A stretch of 64,000 nucleotides of DNA from Bin80 sp965203305. Its GTDB lineage: Bacteria > Bacteroidota > Rhodothermia > Rhodothermales > Bin80. A program made the translations under genes and the position numbers. Below the pieces are notes generated by a model. That model saw only the letters and a program-made list of their open reading frames with translations, ran no database searches and was not told where the DNA came from. The DNA is taken from the NCBI GenBank assembly GCA_965203305.1, contig OZ241874.1:434001-498000 (forward strand), in the 5' to 3' direction. Positions 8,612 to 17,154 of this stretch are shown piece after piece (the first letter of the stretch is position 1; every line of letters starts with the position of its first letter).

Positions 8612-10590
8612 GCCGGATCAAAGACTTTTCCAAAAAAGAACTGAGGGAGCTGCTCCATGCACTTCTGGTCCCGCGCGTGATTGAAGAGCAGATGCTCCGG
8701 CTCATTCGCCATAACCGCATTGCCAAATGGTTCAGTGGCTACGGGCAGGAGGCGATTGCAGCAGGGACTGCCTGGGCACTGCAGGAAACTGACATGATTC
8801 TGCCCCTCCATCGAAACCTTGGAGTATGGACAGCCCGGGGAGTCCCCCTCCAGCCTCTCTTTTGTCAGCTGATGGGGAAAGCAGGCGGGTATACCAGGGG
8901 GAGAGACCGTACCTTTCATTTCGGGCTGCCAGAGAAGCGGATCACAGGGATGATCTCCCATCTGGGAGCCATGCTCCCGGTAGCTTGTGGAATTGCCCAG
9001 GCTGCCCAGCTCAGGGGAAGTCAGGAGATTGCCGCTGTGTTTTGCGGAGAGGGAGCAACGAGAGAGGGGGATTTTCACGAGGCATGCAGCCTGGCGGGAG
9101 TCTGGAAGCTGCCGGTCCTGTTTGTTGTTGAAAACAACGGATACGGACTCTCTACGCCCGCCGAAGAGGCACTCCCGATCACCAGCCTTGCGGATGCAGC
9201 TTCCGGGTATGGATTTCCGGGGGTCATGGTTGATGGCAATGACATTCTGGATGTGGTCACTGCAGTTCGCAGTGCCGCGGAGCGTGCACGACAGGGAAAA
9301 GGCCCCTCTCTGCTGGAAATGAAGACATTTCGCCGGCGCGGCCACGAAGAGGCCTCTGGAGTCAAGTATGTACCGAAAGAATTGATCAACAAGTGGGCCA
9401 AAAAGGATCCGGTGGATCGGTACACTGCCCGGCTGATCAAACGGAAAATTATCTCTGCAGAGGAAGCTGACCGGATGCGGAGTGAGATTTCCAGGGAGGT
9501 GGAGGCGGCCTCCGAGTATGCACTGGCACAGCCTCTGGTGCAGAGCACTCCGGCGAGGGAAAGGGCTGCAGTGTTTGCAGCGGGCAAGGCAGCACTCCGG
9601 GAACCGGGAGGCAAGCAGTCCGATCTCCGGTTCATTGATGCGATCTCTGCGGCCATGATGCAGGCCATGGAGGAGGATGAGAAGGTGCTGCTCATGGGGC
9701 AGGATGTGGCCGAATATGGCGGAGTCTTCAAGGCCTCTGCCGGACTTCTGGAGCGGTTCGGCAAAGAGCGCGTGCGCAATACGCCCATCATGGAGAGCGG
9801 AGTACTCGGCGCAGCTCTGGGGCTGGCCCTGGAAGGCTTTCGCCCCATCGTGGAAATGCAGTATGCTGATTTTATCTCCTGCGGGTTCAACCAGATTGTC
9901 AATAACCTCGCGACAACAACCTACAGGTGGGGCGCGCCGGTGAATGTGACCATTCGTGCTCCTTTTGGCGGGCATATTGGCGCAGGACCGTTCCACTCGC
10001 AGTGCAGGGAAGCCTGGTTCTGTCATGTCCCGGGACTGAAGGTTGTGGTTCCGTCCGTTCCCCATGATGCCAAGGGGCTGCTCCTTGCCTCCATGGCAGA
10101 CCCGAACCCGGTCCTGCTATTGGAACACAAGTATCTGTATCGCAATGTGCGGGGTCCCGTGCCGGATGCCCCGTATGATGTTCCTCTGGGCAAGGCTGCC
10201 TGCGTGCATGCCGGGGAAGATGCAACGATTGTTACCTACGGCCTCTGCACTCACTGGGCCTTGGAAGAAGCCCGCACCCGGCAGCGGAAGGATGTATCCA
10301 TTGAGGTTATTGATGTGCGCACGCTGGTGCCTCTGGATCAGGAAACCATTCTGACATCCGTGAAGAAGACAGGGAGACTTCTCGTGTTGCATGAAGCAAG
10401 CATGACTGGCGGTTTTGGTGCAGAAATCGCAGCAAGAGTCGGAGAGGAAGCATTTGAATACCTGGATGCACCGCCTGTTCGGGTGGCAGGACTGGATACG
10501 CCCATCCCGTTTTCGCTGAACCTGGAGACAGAAATTTTTTCTGCACAGGCGCGGTTTAAGGAAGCACTTGTGCACCTTTTAGCGTACTAG
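8608..10590 (+). CDS. Fused 2-oxo acid dehydrogenase E1 alpha/beta subunit
   Basis: 660 residues. Residues 1 to about 325 form the alpha subunit with the thiamine-diphosphate motif (GEGATREGDFHEA, VVENNGYGLST). Residues from about 335 form the beta subunit (LLMGQDVAEYGGVFKAS, NTPIMESGVLGAALGLALEG, APFGGHIGAGPFHSQ). In most bacteria alpha and beta are separate genes; here they are one polypeptide. The reaction is oxidative decarboxylation of a 2-oxo acid (branched-chain or pyruvate) with transfer to lipoyl-E2. E2 and E3 genes are not in the window. The start is probably TTG 8608, overlapping the previous stop (TTGA); no ATG is placed early enough to keep the alpha domain complete. Confidence 0.9.
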   Translation: MSRIKDFSKKELRELLHALLVPRVIEEQMLRLIRHNRIAKWFSGYGQEAIAAGTAWALQETDMILPLHRNLGVWTARGVPLQPLFCQLMGKAGGYTRGRDRTFHFGLPEKRITGMISHLGAMLPVACGIAQAAQLRGSQEIAAVFCGEGATREGDFHEACSLAGVWKLPVLFVVENNGYGLSTPAEEALPITSLADAASGYGFPGVMVDGNDILDVVTAVRSAAERARQGKGPSLLEMKTFRRRGHEEASGVKYVPKELINKWAKKDPVDRYTARLIKRKIISAEEADRMRSEISREVEAASEYALAQPLVQSTPARERAAVFAAGKAALREPGGKQSDLRFIDAISAAMMQAMEEDEKVLLMGQDVAEYGGVFKASAGLLERFGKERVRNTPIMESGVLGAALGLALEGFRPIVEMQYADFISCGFNQIVNNLATTTYRWGAPVNVTIRAPFGGHIGAGPFHSQCREAWFCHVPGLKVVVPSVPHDAKGLLLASMADPNPVLLLEHKYLYRNVRGPVPDAPYDVPLGKAACVHAGEDATIVTYGLCTHWALEEARTRQRKDVSIEVIDVRTLVPLDQETILTSVKKTGRLLVLHEASMTGGFGAEIAARVGEEAFEYLDAPPVRVAGLDTPIPFSLNLETEIFSAQARFKEALVHLLAY

Positions 10591-10665
10591 CTCATATACC
10601 GACTGCTTTTGCAGATCAGCAGACCCGTCATTGCTCTTCATTCACAAACCAGATCATTCCAATTC

Positions 10666-11130
10666 ATGCTACAGGAAGGAGATCAAGCACCAGATTTTGC
10701 CGGAGCATCCGGTGAGGGAGAACCTCTGCGTCTTCGCGATTTTGCAGGCCGAAAAGTGGCTCTGTACTTCTATCCCAAAGACAACACGCCCGGATGTACA
10801 GCGCAAGCCTGCAGTATTCGGGATCACTGGACAGAATTCAAAGAAGAGGATATCGTTGTCATTGGTGTCTCTGGAGACAGTGAAAAGTCTCATCAGAAAT
10901 TCTCCGCCAAATGTGAACTGCCATTTTCTCTCCTGTCAGACGTGGACAGGAAAGTCATGGCTGCCTACGGGGTCTGGGGGGAGAAGAAGATGTACGGGAA
11001 GACATTTCTCGGAGTCAAGCGAACCACATTCCTGATTGATGAGTCTGGCAAGATTGTGAAAATCTTCAAGCGTCCAAAAACAAAGATTCACGGACAGGAA
11101 ATTCTTGACGCGTTTGCAGAATTGCAGTGA
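10666..11130 (+). CDS. bcp: Thiol peroxidase of the Bcp/PrxQ peroxiredoxin family
   Basis: 154 residues from ATG 10666, which puts the conserved LQEGDQAPDF at the N-terminus; an upstream TTG at 10609 would add an unconserved leader. The catalytic motif YPKDNTPGCTAQACSIRD contains the peroxidatic cysteine and a second cysteine five residues later, the typical Bcp arrangement. It reduces hydroperoxides at the expense of thioredoxin in the cytoplasm. It lies 75 bases after the E1 gene and just before gatB. Confidence 0.92.
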   Translation: MLQEGDQAPDFAGASGEGEPLRLRDFAGRKVALYFYPKDNTPGCTAQACSIRDHWTEFKEEDIVVIGVSGDSEKSHQKFSAKCELPFSLLSDVDRKVMAAYGVWGEKKMYGKTFLGVKRTTFLIDESGKIVKIFKRPKTKIHGQEILDAFAELQ

Positions 11131-11134
11131 TTGC

Positions 11135-12610
11135 ATGGGAGAGGCAAGTGCAGGCTATGAGTCCGTGATTGGTCTTGAAGTTCATTGCCAGCTGCTGACC
11201 GGTTCCAAGGCATTCAGCCCGGATTCCGCAGCGTTTGGAGCGGCCCCAAACCGGCATGTGGATCCAGTGAGCCTGGGGCTCCCGGGCACCTTGCCTGTCC
11301 TGAATGCCAAAGTGATTGAGTTTGCCGTACGAATGGGGCTGGCTACAGACTGTCAGATTGCCGAGCGGAGTGTTCTCGCGCGAAAACACTACTTCTATCC
11401 AGACCTCCCGAAAGGGTATCAGATCTCCCAGTTTGAAGATCCAATCTGTGTGGGAGGACATCTGGATATTGAAGCAGGACGACGGATCGGCATTACCCGA
11501 ATTCATATTGAAGAAGATGCAGGCAAATCCCTGCACGATCAGGACCCGGACTACACGCTGCTGGATTATAACCGGTGCGGGGTCCCGCTCCTGGAAATCG
11601 TCTCCGAGCCCGATTTGCGTTCTGGCGAAGAGGCACGCAGGTACATGCAGAAGATTCGTCAACTGGTCCGATACCTCAAGATCAGTGACGGAAATATGGA
11701 AGAGGGCTCTCTGCGATGCGATGCAAATGTTTCCGTTCGTCCGAGAGGAGAGCAGCCTCTAGGCACAAAGACAGAGATCAAGAACATGAACTCGTTTCGC
11801 CATGTAGAGCGGGCGATAGATTACGAGGTGCAGCGGCAGACTGCCCTGCTCAGGCGCGGAGAGGCAGTTACGCACGAGACCCGGCTCTGGGATGATGCGT
11901 CGGGCAAGACTCATTCCATGCGATCAAAGGAAGAAGCACATGACTATCGCTATTTTCCGGATCCCGACCTGCCCCCTGTTATGGTGACGGAAGCTGCCAA
12001 AGCCTTGATCAGGGAAGCCATGCCCAGACTTCCCGCCGAGCGTTATCAGAGCTATGTTCAAAACTTCCGGTTGCCAGAGTACGATGCCGGAGTTCTGACA
12101 GAAGAGCGTCCGGTTGCAGATTTTTTTGAGCAGACACTAGAGGCACTTCTGTTGCTGGATACGGATAGAACGCTTGCAGAGCAGGCAAAAGCGGTCTCAA
12201 ATTTCATCATGGGGGATGTACGGAGGACTTGCAAGGAAAGGGAGGCGGGCATGGAGGATTTTCCAGTTCAGCCGGAGCGTCTGGCAAAGCTGGTCCATTT
12301 GCGCATGAAGGCTGTGATCAGCTCCAGTGCTGCGCAGTCCCTGCTTGCGTCCCTGCTTGCCGATGAACGATCTCCAGATGTCATTGCCAGAGAACAAAAC
12401 CTGATCCAGGTGTCTGACCAGAGCGCACTGCAACCGGTGGTACAGCGTGTTCTGGAGGAAAACCCGAAGCAGGCTGCATTATACTTTCGGGGGAAGGAGT
12501 CCATTGTCGGATTTTTTATCGGGCAAGTGATGCGCCAGTTTGAGGGATCCCCTGATCCCAAACTTGTACAAACTCTGATCAAGGAAGAGCTCCGTCGCCG
12601 AGAATCATGA
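11135..12610 (+). CDS. gatB: Asp-tRNA(Asn)/Glu-tRNA(Gln) amidotransferase subunit B
   Basis: About 491 residues. Diagnostic segments are YESVIGLEVHCQLLTGSKAF, RKHYFYPDLPKGYQISQFE, IHIEEDAGKSLHD, DYNRCGVPLLEIVSEPD and the C-terminal YqeY-like tail (IVGFFIGQVMRQFEGSPDP). GatB binds the misacylated tRNA and, with GatA and GatC, converts Glu-tRNA(Gln) or Asp-tRNA(Asn) to the amidated form. gatA and gatC are not in the window. ATG 11135 lies just upstream of the conserved core. The TGA overlaps the ATG of the next gene. Confidence 0.95.
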   Translation: MGEASAGYESVIGLEVHCQLLTGSKAFSPDSAAFGAAPNRHVDPVSLGLPGTLPVLNAKVIEFAVRMGLATDCQIAERSVLARKHYFYPDLPKGYQISQFEDPICVGGHLDIEAGRRIGITRIHIEEDAGKSLHDQDPDYTLLDYNRCGVPLLEIVSEPDLRSGEEARRYMQKIRQLVRYLKISDGNMEEGSLRCDANVSVRPRGEQPLGTKTEIKNMNSFRHVERAIDYEVQRQTALLRRGEAVTHETRLWDDASGKTHSMRSKEEAHDYRYFPDPDLPPVMVTEAAKALIREAMPRLPAERYQSYVQNFRLPEYDAGVLTEERPVADFFEQTLEALLLLDTDRTLAEQAKAVSNFIMGDVRRTCKEREAGMEDFPVQPERLAKLVHLRMKAVISSSAAQSLLASLLADERSPDVIAREQNLIQVSDQSALQPVVQRVLEENPKQAALYFRGKESIVGFFIGQVMRQFEGSPDPKLVQTLIKEELRRRES

Positions 12611-13974
12611 AACAGTTCCTTGTCCGTATTCATCAGGCAGCCTTGTACGGCATGATTGCAGTGTCCGGGCTTGCATGCGCCCAGGCAGAGCAGAGTGCCT
12701 CCCCCCAGCAGGTACAGAGTTTTTTTGAGGGCACGCTGACCATTCGGGCAGAGGTTGATCCTTCCATGGATTACCGTGGATTTGAGGTTCTGGTAGCCCG
12801 TGACAATAAAGGGGAACCGGATACCCTGGGCTATGCAGCTACAGACAGCACAGGCTACTTCTCCATGCGGGTCAACGCTCCCGAGCGCGGAATTTACCGA
12901 TTGATTATCAGCCGGCTGAACCAGATCCAGGCATCGGGGCAGATTGCAATTGCCGAGGGAGATTCTGCTTCAATGGCTGCCGCATTCCCGCTGCGAGGCC
13001 GGAGCTTGCGCATCCGGTCCCCAGAAAATGCATCCATACAGGCGTACCAGAATATCCGTGCGCAGCATGAGCAGGCACTGGTAGAGCTGGTACAGTCAGG
13101 AGAATACGAAGAGGAGCAGGTACGCAGCCGTATCGCACAGACAACCATGATTCTGTGGGATTTGCAGCAGACATTTCCAAATTCCATGGGAGCAGAGCTG
13201 GCGGCTGCGGAGGCAATCGTGCTGGGGACAGGCTGGCAGGATTCGATTGTGGTTGCCCGCATGCGGGAATTCTCCGCCTCAAACAGTCGCTATGGCAATG
13301 CAGCCCGGGCTGCCCGCCAGGCAGAGGCCCGGCTGGCTGGTCAAGCCGCCGCACTGGCACTTCTGGATGATCTGGCAGAGCGGGCAGAAACCCCAACGCA
13401 ACGCGCAGAAATCGCCTCAGAGCGTGTGATTGCCCGCATGGACAGCATGGAGTTTGCGAGTGCACTCGTACTGACCCAGTCCATGCAGGAAGAGTTTGAA
13501 GATACGCAGTGGGCCACATGGGCCGAACGGGCCGGATACGAAATCCAGAACCTGCTTCCCGGAATGCAGGCTCCCGCATTCGCGGTGCGGGATGCTGGCG
13601 GAGATTCCCTGAGATTGCAGGATCTGAGCGGAAAACATGTGATCCTGGAGTTCTACAGGCCGGAAGATGACCTGTACCAGCGAGAGTTGCCCGGACGCAA
13701 TGATATTCTGGAAGTTTTTGGCAGCGAGAGAGTGGAGATTGTCTCCATTTCCATGCAGCCAGATACCCTGGTCAATGAAGCTTTCTTTGAGGAACGGATC
13801 GTTCCTGGTCGCCATGTGTACGGAGGGCAGGATATCGCCAGGACCTACAATATCAATGTGCTGCCAACGCGATACCTCATAGATCCCAAAGGAGTTCTGG
13901 TCAACAAGTATGTCGGAGGCACGCTGGCAGCACTTCATGAGTATATGTCCACGCTTCTTGATAAACCACAATAA
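12607..13974 (+). CDS. Lipoprotein with a C-terminal thioredoxin-like domain lacking CXXC
   Basis: 455 residues. The N-terminus has a hydrophobic segment and a lipobox-like IAVSGLAC. The first part resembles the domain found in TlpA/DUF4369 proteins (FEGTLTIRAEV, GYFSMRVNAPERGIYRLII), followed by a helical middle region. The last 140 residues form a thioredoxin-like fold (LPGMQAPAFAVRDAGGD, HVILEFYRPEDD, ARTYNINVLPTRYLIDPKG). Where TlpA proteins carry W-C-x-x-C this one reads FYRPEDDLYQREL, so the redox cysteines are missing. The cis-proline NVLPTRYLID is kept. It probably serves as a binding module in the periplasm. ATGA overlap with gatB suggests co-translation. Confidence 0.75.
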   Translation: MKQFLVRIHQAALYGMIAVSGLACAQAEQSASPQQVQSFFEGTLTIRAEVDPSMDYRGFEVLVARDNKGEPDTLGYAATDSTGYFSMRVNAPERGIYRLIISRLNQIQASGQIAIAEGDSASMAAAFPLRGRSLRIRSPENASIQAYQNIRAQHEQALVELVQSGEYEEEQVRSRIAQTTMILWDLQQTFPNSMGAELAAAEAIVLGTGWQDSIVVARMREFSASNSRYGNAARAARQAEARLAGQAAALALLDDLAERAETPTQRAEIASERVIARMDSMEFASALVLTQSMQEEFEDTQWATWAERAGYEIQNLLPGMQAPAFAVRDAGGDSLRLQDLSGKHVILEFYRPEDDLYQRELPGRNDILEVFGSERVEIVSISMQPDTLVNEAFFEERIVPGRHVYGGQDIARTYNINVLPTRYLIDPKGVLVNKYVGGTLAALHEYMSTLLDKPQ

Positions 13975-13998
13975 CAGTTCGCTATCCTTGTCAGTCAG

Positions 13999-14757
13999 AT
14001 GTTTATTGCAGGAAACTGGAAAATGAATACGGATGCCCTCTCCGCAGTGGAGCTGGCACAGGGGGTTGTTCAGCAGAGCCGGGATGCAAAGGGAGTCAGG
14101 GTCGCAGTATGTCCTCCAGGACCGCTGCTGAGCACTGTCGGTGCAGCCCTGGCCGGAAGTCGGGTGCATCTGGGAGCGCAGAACATGTACTGGGCGGACA
14201 GTGGTGCCTTTACTGGCGAGGTGTCTGCACAGATGCTGATCTCTGTGGGATGCCATTATGTAATTTTGGGGCACTCGGAGCGGCGGCAGCATTTCGGGGA
14301 AACGGATGCAGGGGTAAGCAGCAAGGTTCAGCAGGCAGTCAAGAGCGGTTTGATCCCCGTCATATGTGTAGGGGAGCGGCTGAACGAGCGCAGGGCTGGC
14401 AGAGAGCAGGAGGTTGTGGCGACACAAGTCAAGCATGCTCTGGAAGGATTGCGGGTTCAGACTCCAAAGGCTCTCGTGATCGCATATGAGCCGGTCTGGG
14501 CAATTGGTACCGGGGAGACGGCAACACCGGAGCAGGCCCAGCAAATGCACACATTCATTCGCATGCTTGTTCGGAAACAGTTCGGGGACAGGATTGCGGA
14601 CGGACTGCACATCCTTTATGGCGGGAGCATGAAGCCGTCAAACGCAAAGGAGCTTCTGAGTCAGAGCGATGTGGACGGGGGACTGATTGGCGGAGCCAGC
14701 CTGCAGTCTGACATCTTTGGCCAGATTATTCAGGCAGCAAAGGACCTGGCAGGTTAG
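13999..14757 (+). CDS. tpiA: Triosephosphate isomerase
   Basis: 252 residues, normal length. It contains AGNWKMN with the substrate lysine, VILGHSERR with the catalytic histidine, AYEPVWAIGTG with the catalytic glutamate and the phosphate-binding ILYGGSMKPSN and GGLIGGASL. It interconverts glyceraldehyde-3-phosphate and dihydroxyacetone phosphate in glycolysis. It lies 24 bases after the lipoprotein gene and closes this plus-strand run. Confidence 0.97.
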   Translation: MFIAGNWKMNTDALSAVELAQGVVQQSRDAKGVRVAVCPPGPLLSTVGAALAGSRVHLGAQNMYWADSGAFTGEVSAQMLISVGCHYVILGHSERRQHFGETDAGVSSKVQQAVKSGLIPVICVGERLNERRAGREQEVVATQVKHALEGLRVQTPKALVIAYEPVWAIGTGETATPEQAQQMHTFIRMLVRKQFGDRIADGLHILYGGSMKPSNAKELLSQSDVDGGLIGGASLQSDIFGQIIQAAKDLAG

Positions 14758-14814
14758 CAGGGGAGATTAGGCGGCACGGGTGCGGTCTGATGCCAGCTAT
14801 TCAGATCGGACCCG

Positions 14815-15111
14815 TCAGTCTGCACTTTTCGGAGAGGGATCGGATTTCTTGTCCTCTGCAGGCGTTGCCTTCTCTGTTTCTTTGGCCGGCTTGTCTTCTG
14901 ATTCGGCAGATTTGGATTTCTTTTCGGCTGGCTTCGGGGCGTAATCCGTCTTGTAAAATCCGCTCCCTTTCAGAATAAATCCGCCCCCTCCGCTGATGAT
15001 TCGTTCGACGGGTTGTCCAGTGTTCGGGCATTCTGCAAGCGGTTCAGCGGTAATGGGCTGAACTACTTCAAAGACGGTTCCGTCGGCTCGTCTGTAGTCG
15101 TATGTTGGCAT
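14815..15111 (-). CDS. FmdB-like small protein with degenerate zinc ribbon
   Basis: 98 residues starting MPTYDYRRADGTVFEV, with ISGGGGFILKGSGFYKTDY and then a lysine/glutamate/proline-rich tail of about 45 residues. FmdB family members normally have two CxxC pairs (after MPTYEYRC and in CPxC). Here the first pair is absent and only a single cysteine remains (AECPNTGQPV), so zinc binding is unlikely. The function of the family is unclear. Confidence 0.8.
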   Translation of the reverse strand: MPTYDYRRADGTVFEVVQPITAEPLAECPNTGQPVERIISGGGGFILKGSGFYKTDYAPKPAEKKSKSAESEDKPAKETEKATPAEDKKSDPSPKSAD

Positions 15112-15150
15112 GCGGGTTGAAGTGCAATAAAGACAGCCTGCATAAAGGTT

Positions 15151-16440
15151 TTATTCTGACGATTGTTCCATTTCTCGGCTGGGTTGCGGTCCGAACAGTG
15201 CTTCGTAGACAGCATCGGCAACCAGCCCCCGAACCCCCCGAAAAAGTTCGTATCGGTCTCTTGTAGGATACACCCGGTTTGTGAGCAGGATCACCCAGGC
15301 TTTGGAGTCAGGGTCAATCCATAGGGAGGTGCCCGTGAATCCGGTATGTCCGTAACTTCGTGCCCCAAAGTACTGCCCTGCTGAGGAAGGTTCATCATCC
15401 AGGTTTCGTGTATCCCATCCCAGCGCACGTGTGCTGAGGGATGTATCCACAACACTTGTGAACAGCCGAATTGTGGCAGGCTGCAAAAATTCGTTCCCCT
15501 TGTATGATCCTTGCTGTACCATCATCTGGGCAAATCGGGAGAGATCCTGTGCTGTGGAGAACAGTCCGGCATGGCCGGATACTCCTCCCAGTATCCATGC
15601 AGTCTCGTCATGCACCTCTCCCTGGATCAGGCGATTCCGGAAGTCTTCGTCTACCTCGGTAGGAACTACATTGCGATCTGGGTTTCCTGTGCCGCGAAAT
15701 CCGGTAGAATTCATTTCCAGCGGGGCAAAAATGTTGCGGGCGCACCACTCATCAAGAGGCTCTCCGGTAATTTGCTCGAGGACCAGTGCGAACGAGATCA
15801 TGCCAAAATCGCTGTAGACATATTCCTCTCCGGGTTCCGAGAGAAGTGGAGCGGAGAAGATGGAATCCAGAACTGCCTCGCGTGTGACAATCCCATCCTT
15901 ATGGAAGGGGCGAAATGCGGGGAGCCCCCCCGTGTGCGTCATGAGATGGTGAATGGTAATTTCTCGTCGATTGGGGGTGTTGAACTCGTCCAGATAGTCA
16001 GAAACGCGGGCATTCAGATCCAGCCGCCCTTGCTCATAGAGGATCATGGCAGCTGTAGTTGTAGCAATCACTTTCGTTAGTGATGCCATATCAAAGACAG
16101 ACTCTGACCGCACGCGCCGCCGGGACTCGTAGGTATAGGTGCCATATTCTTCTACCTTGACGATTTCCGACCCCTTTCCCACAACCACTACGGCTCCGGG
16201 AAAGGCCTGTGCATTGATAGAGTTTACAATCACAGAGTCAATACGCAGGAGACCATTCGGGTATATGACAGTTGGCAAATTCAGCGCAGTCCTGGAGGAC
16301 TCAACGTCTGGAATGGCACCAGGCAGCGGGGTGACACGGGATCGGCCAGACAGCGCAGGCGAGGCAGTTTCTCTGGTTGATTGACATGCGCCCAGGATCA
16401 GAACTCCCAGAACAAGAATACAGGAAAGCCAGCGAATCAT
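15151..16440 (-). CDS. Serine hydrolase of the class C beta-lactamase/S12 family (lipoprotein)
   Basis: 429 residues. The N-terminus MIRWLSCILVLGVLILGAC is a lipoprotein signal with lipobox cysteine 19. The catalytic SxxK is in VFDMASLTKVIATT, the YxN-like motif is YVYSDFGMI, and HTGGLPAF and GHAGLFSTAQDLSRF are family landmarks. The C-terminal SYGHTGFTGTSLWIDPDS carries the HTG box. Such enzymes act as peptidases, esterases or D-Ala-specific hydrolases in the periplasm. Substrate is not predictable; beta-lactamase activity should not be assumed. It is divergent from the ferredoxin gene at 16507. Confidence 0.88.
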   Translation of the reverse strand: MIRWLSCILVLGVLILGACQSTRETASPALSGRSRVTPLPGAIPDVESSRTALNLPTVIYPNGLLRIDSVIVNSINAQAFPGAVVVVGKGSEIVKVEEYGTYTYESRRRVRSESVFDMASLTKVIATTTAAMILYEQGRLDLNARVSDYLDEFNTPNRREITIHHLMTHTGGLPAFRPFHKDGIVTREAVLDSIFSAPLLSEPGEEYVYSDFGMISFALVLEQITGEPLDEWCARNIFAPLEMNSTGFRGTGNPDRNVVPTEVDEDFRNRLIQGEVHDETAWILGGVSGHAGLFSTAQDLSRFAQMMVQQGSYKGNEFLQPATIRLFTSVVDTSLSTRALGWDTRNLDDEPSSAGQYFGARSYGHTGFTGTSLWIDPDSKAWVILLTNRVYPTRDRYELFRGVRGLVADAVYEALFGPQPSREMEQSSE

Positions 16441-16481
16441 TGTTTTTGTGGTTTATCCGAAGAATGGCAGTATATTTCTGT

Positions 16482-16487
16482 TATAAT
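16482..16487 (+). promoter_or_regulatory. Possible -10 element for the ferredoxin gene
   Basis: A TATAAT hexamer lies 20 bases upstream of the ferredoxin ATG in an AT-rich gap between two divergent genes. No convincing -35 is seen, and promoters in this phylum often deviate from that consensus, so this is a weak call. Confidence 0.25.
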
Positions 16488-16506
16488 GTAATCCAAAAAT
16501 AGTACC

Positions 16507-16878
16507 ATGCCAAAACTTACGGTTCCAAAATACGGAACATTTGAAGTGGAGAAGGGACAGCGGCTTGTGCGTGCCCTGAAAGAGCAGGGAGTTGATCTTG
16601 GTCATCGTTGTGGTGGTTATGCACGCTGTACTACCTGTCGGGTGGAATTCATTGCAGGGGAGCCCGCGGTAATCTCCAGGGCAGAGAGGGATAAGTTGAG
16701 CGATGCAAAGTTGCTAGGCGAGGTTCGCTTGGCCTGTCAAATTCTTGTTGAGGATGATATGACAGTCAAGCCGTTGATGATGATTGACGAGATGGGGTGG
16801 TCAGACTCAGGCCCGACTCCAGAAGAAACCGTCACGCCAGTACCGGACTGGGCGGATTATTCTCCGAACGAGAAATAG
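16507..16878 (+). CDS. 2Fe-2S ferredoxin
   Basis: 123 residues. The cluster ligands are the three cysteines in GHRCGGYARCTTCRVEF (C-x5-C-x2-C) and the later one in RLACQILVEDD, the plant-type/adrenodoxin-like arrangement. It acts as a soluble electron carrier. Its partner is unknown. It stands alone with a gene-free region and a dispersed repeat downstream. Confidence 0.88.
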   Translation: MPKLTVPKYGTFEVEKGQRLVRALKEQGVDLGHRCGGYARCTTCRVEFIAGEPAVISRAERDKLSDAKLLGEVRLACQILVEDDMTVKPLMMIDEMGWSDSGPTPEETVTPVPDWADYSPNEK

Positions 16879-16905
16879 CTGTGAAGCTCTGCAGGTGAAA
16901 CGTAC

Positions 16906-17000
16906 GAGGCTCTTGCAAAAACATCTGTGTATCTTGCCCAATGTGCCTGTAAGAACTCTCATAGCGATATTTCTTTGTCATACGGGATTTTTGCAAGAGG
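16906..17000 (+). repeat. Dispersed ~100-bp repeat, copy R1
   Basis: It starts GAGGCTCTTGCAAAAA and ends ATTTTTGCAAGAGG, so the ends form an inverted repeat of about 12-14 bp. The core contains AATGTGCCTGTAAGAACTCT and AGCGATATTT, shared with copies R2 and R4. It sits 30 bases after the ferredoxin stop. Confidence 0.7.
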
Positions 17001-17154
17001 ATCGTACTGCTGTACCAGGTTCTGTGCTGGCGGGCCTCTGGAGGGAGGGGGAAATCGTCCAGTTTGTACGATCAGCATGGGCAACGATCAGGAAATAAAG
17101 CAGAGTTTGGGGCGCTGAGAACTTGGAGAGGGTTTACGAGTCCGAAGATGGCAA

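Noticed and set aside
8527..10065. A 512-codon minus-strand frame opposite the E1 fusion gene
   Set aside because: The sense strand encodes conserved enzyme motifs throughout; the antisense product looks random.
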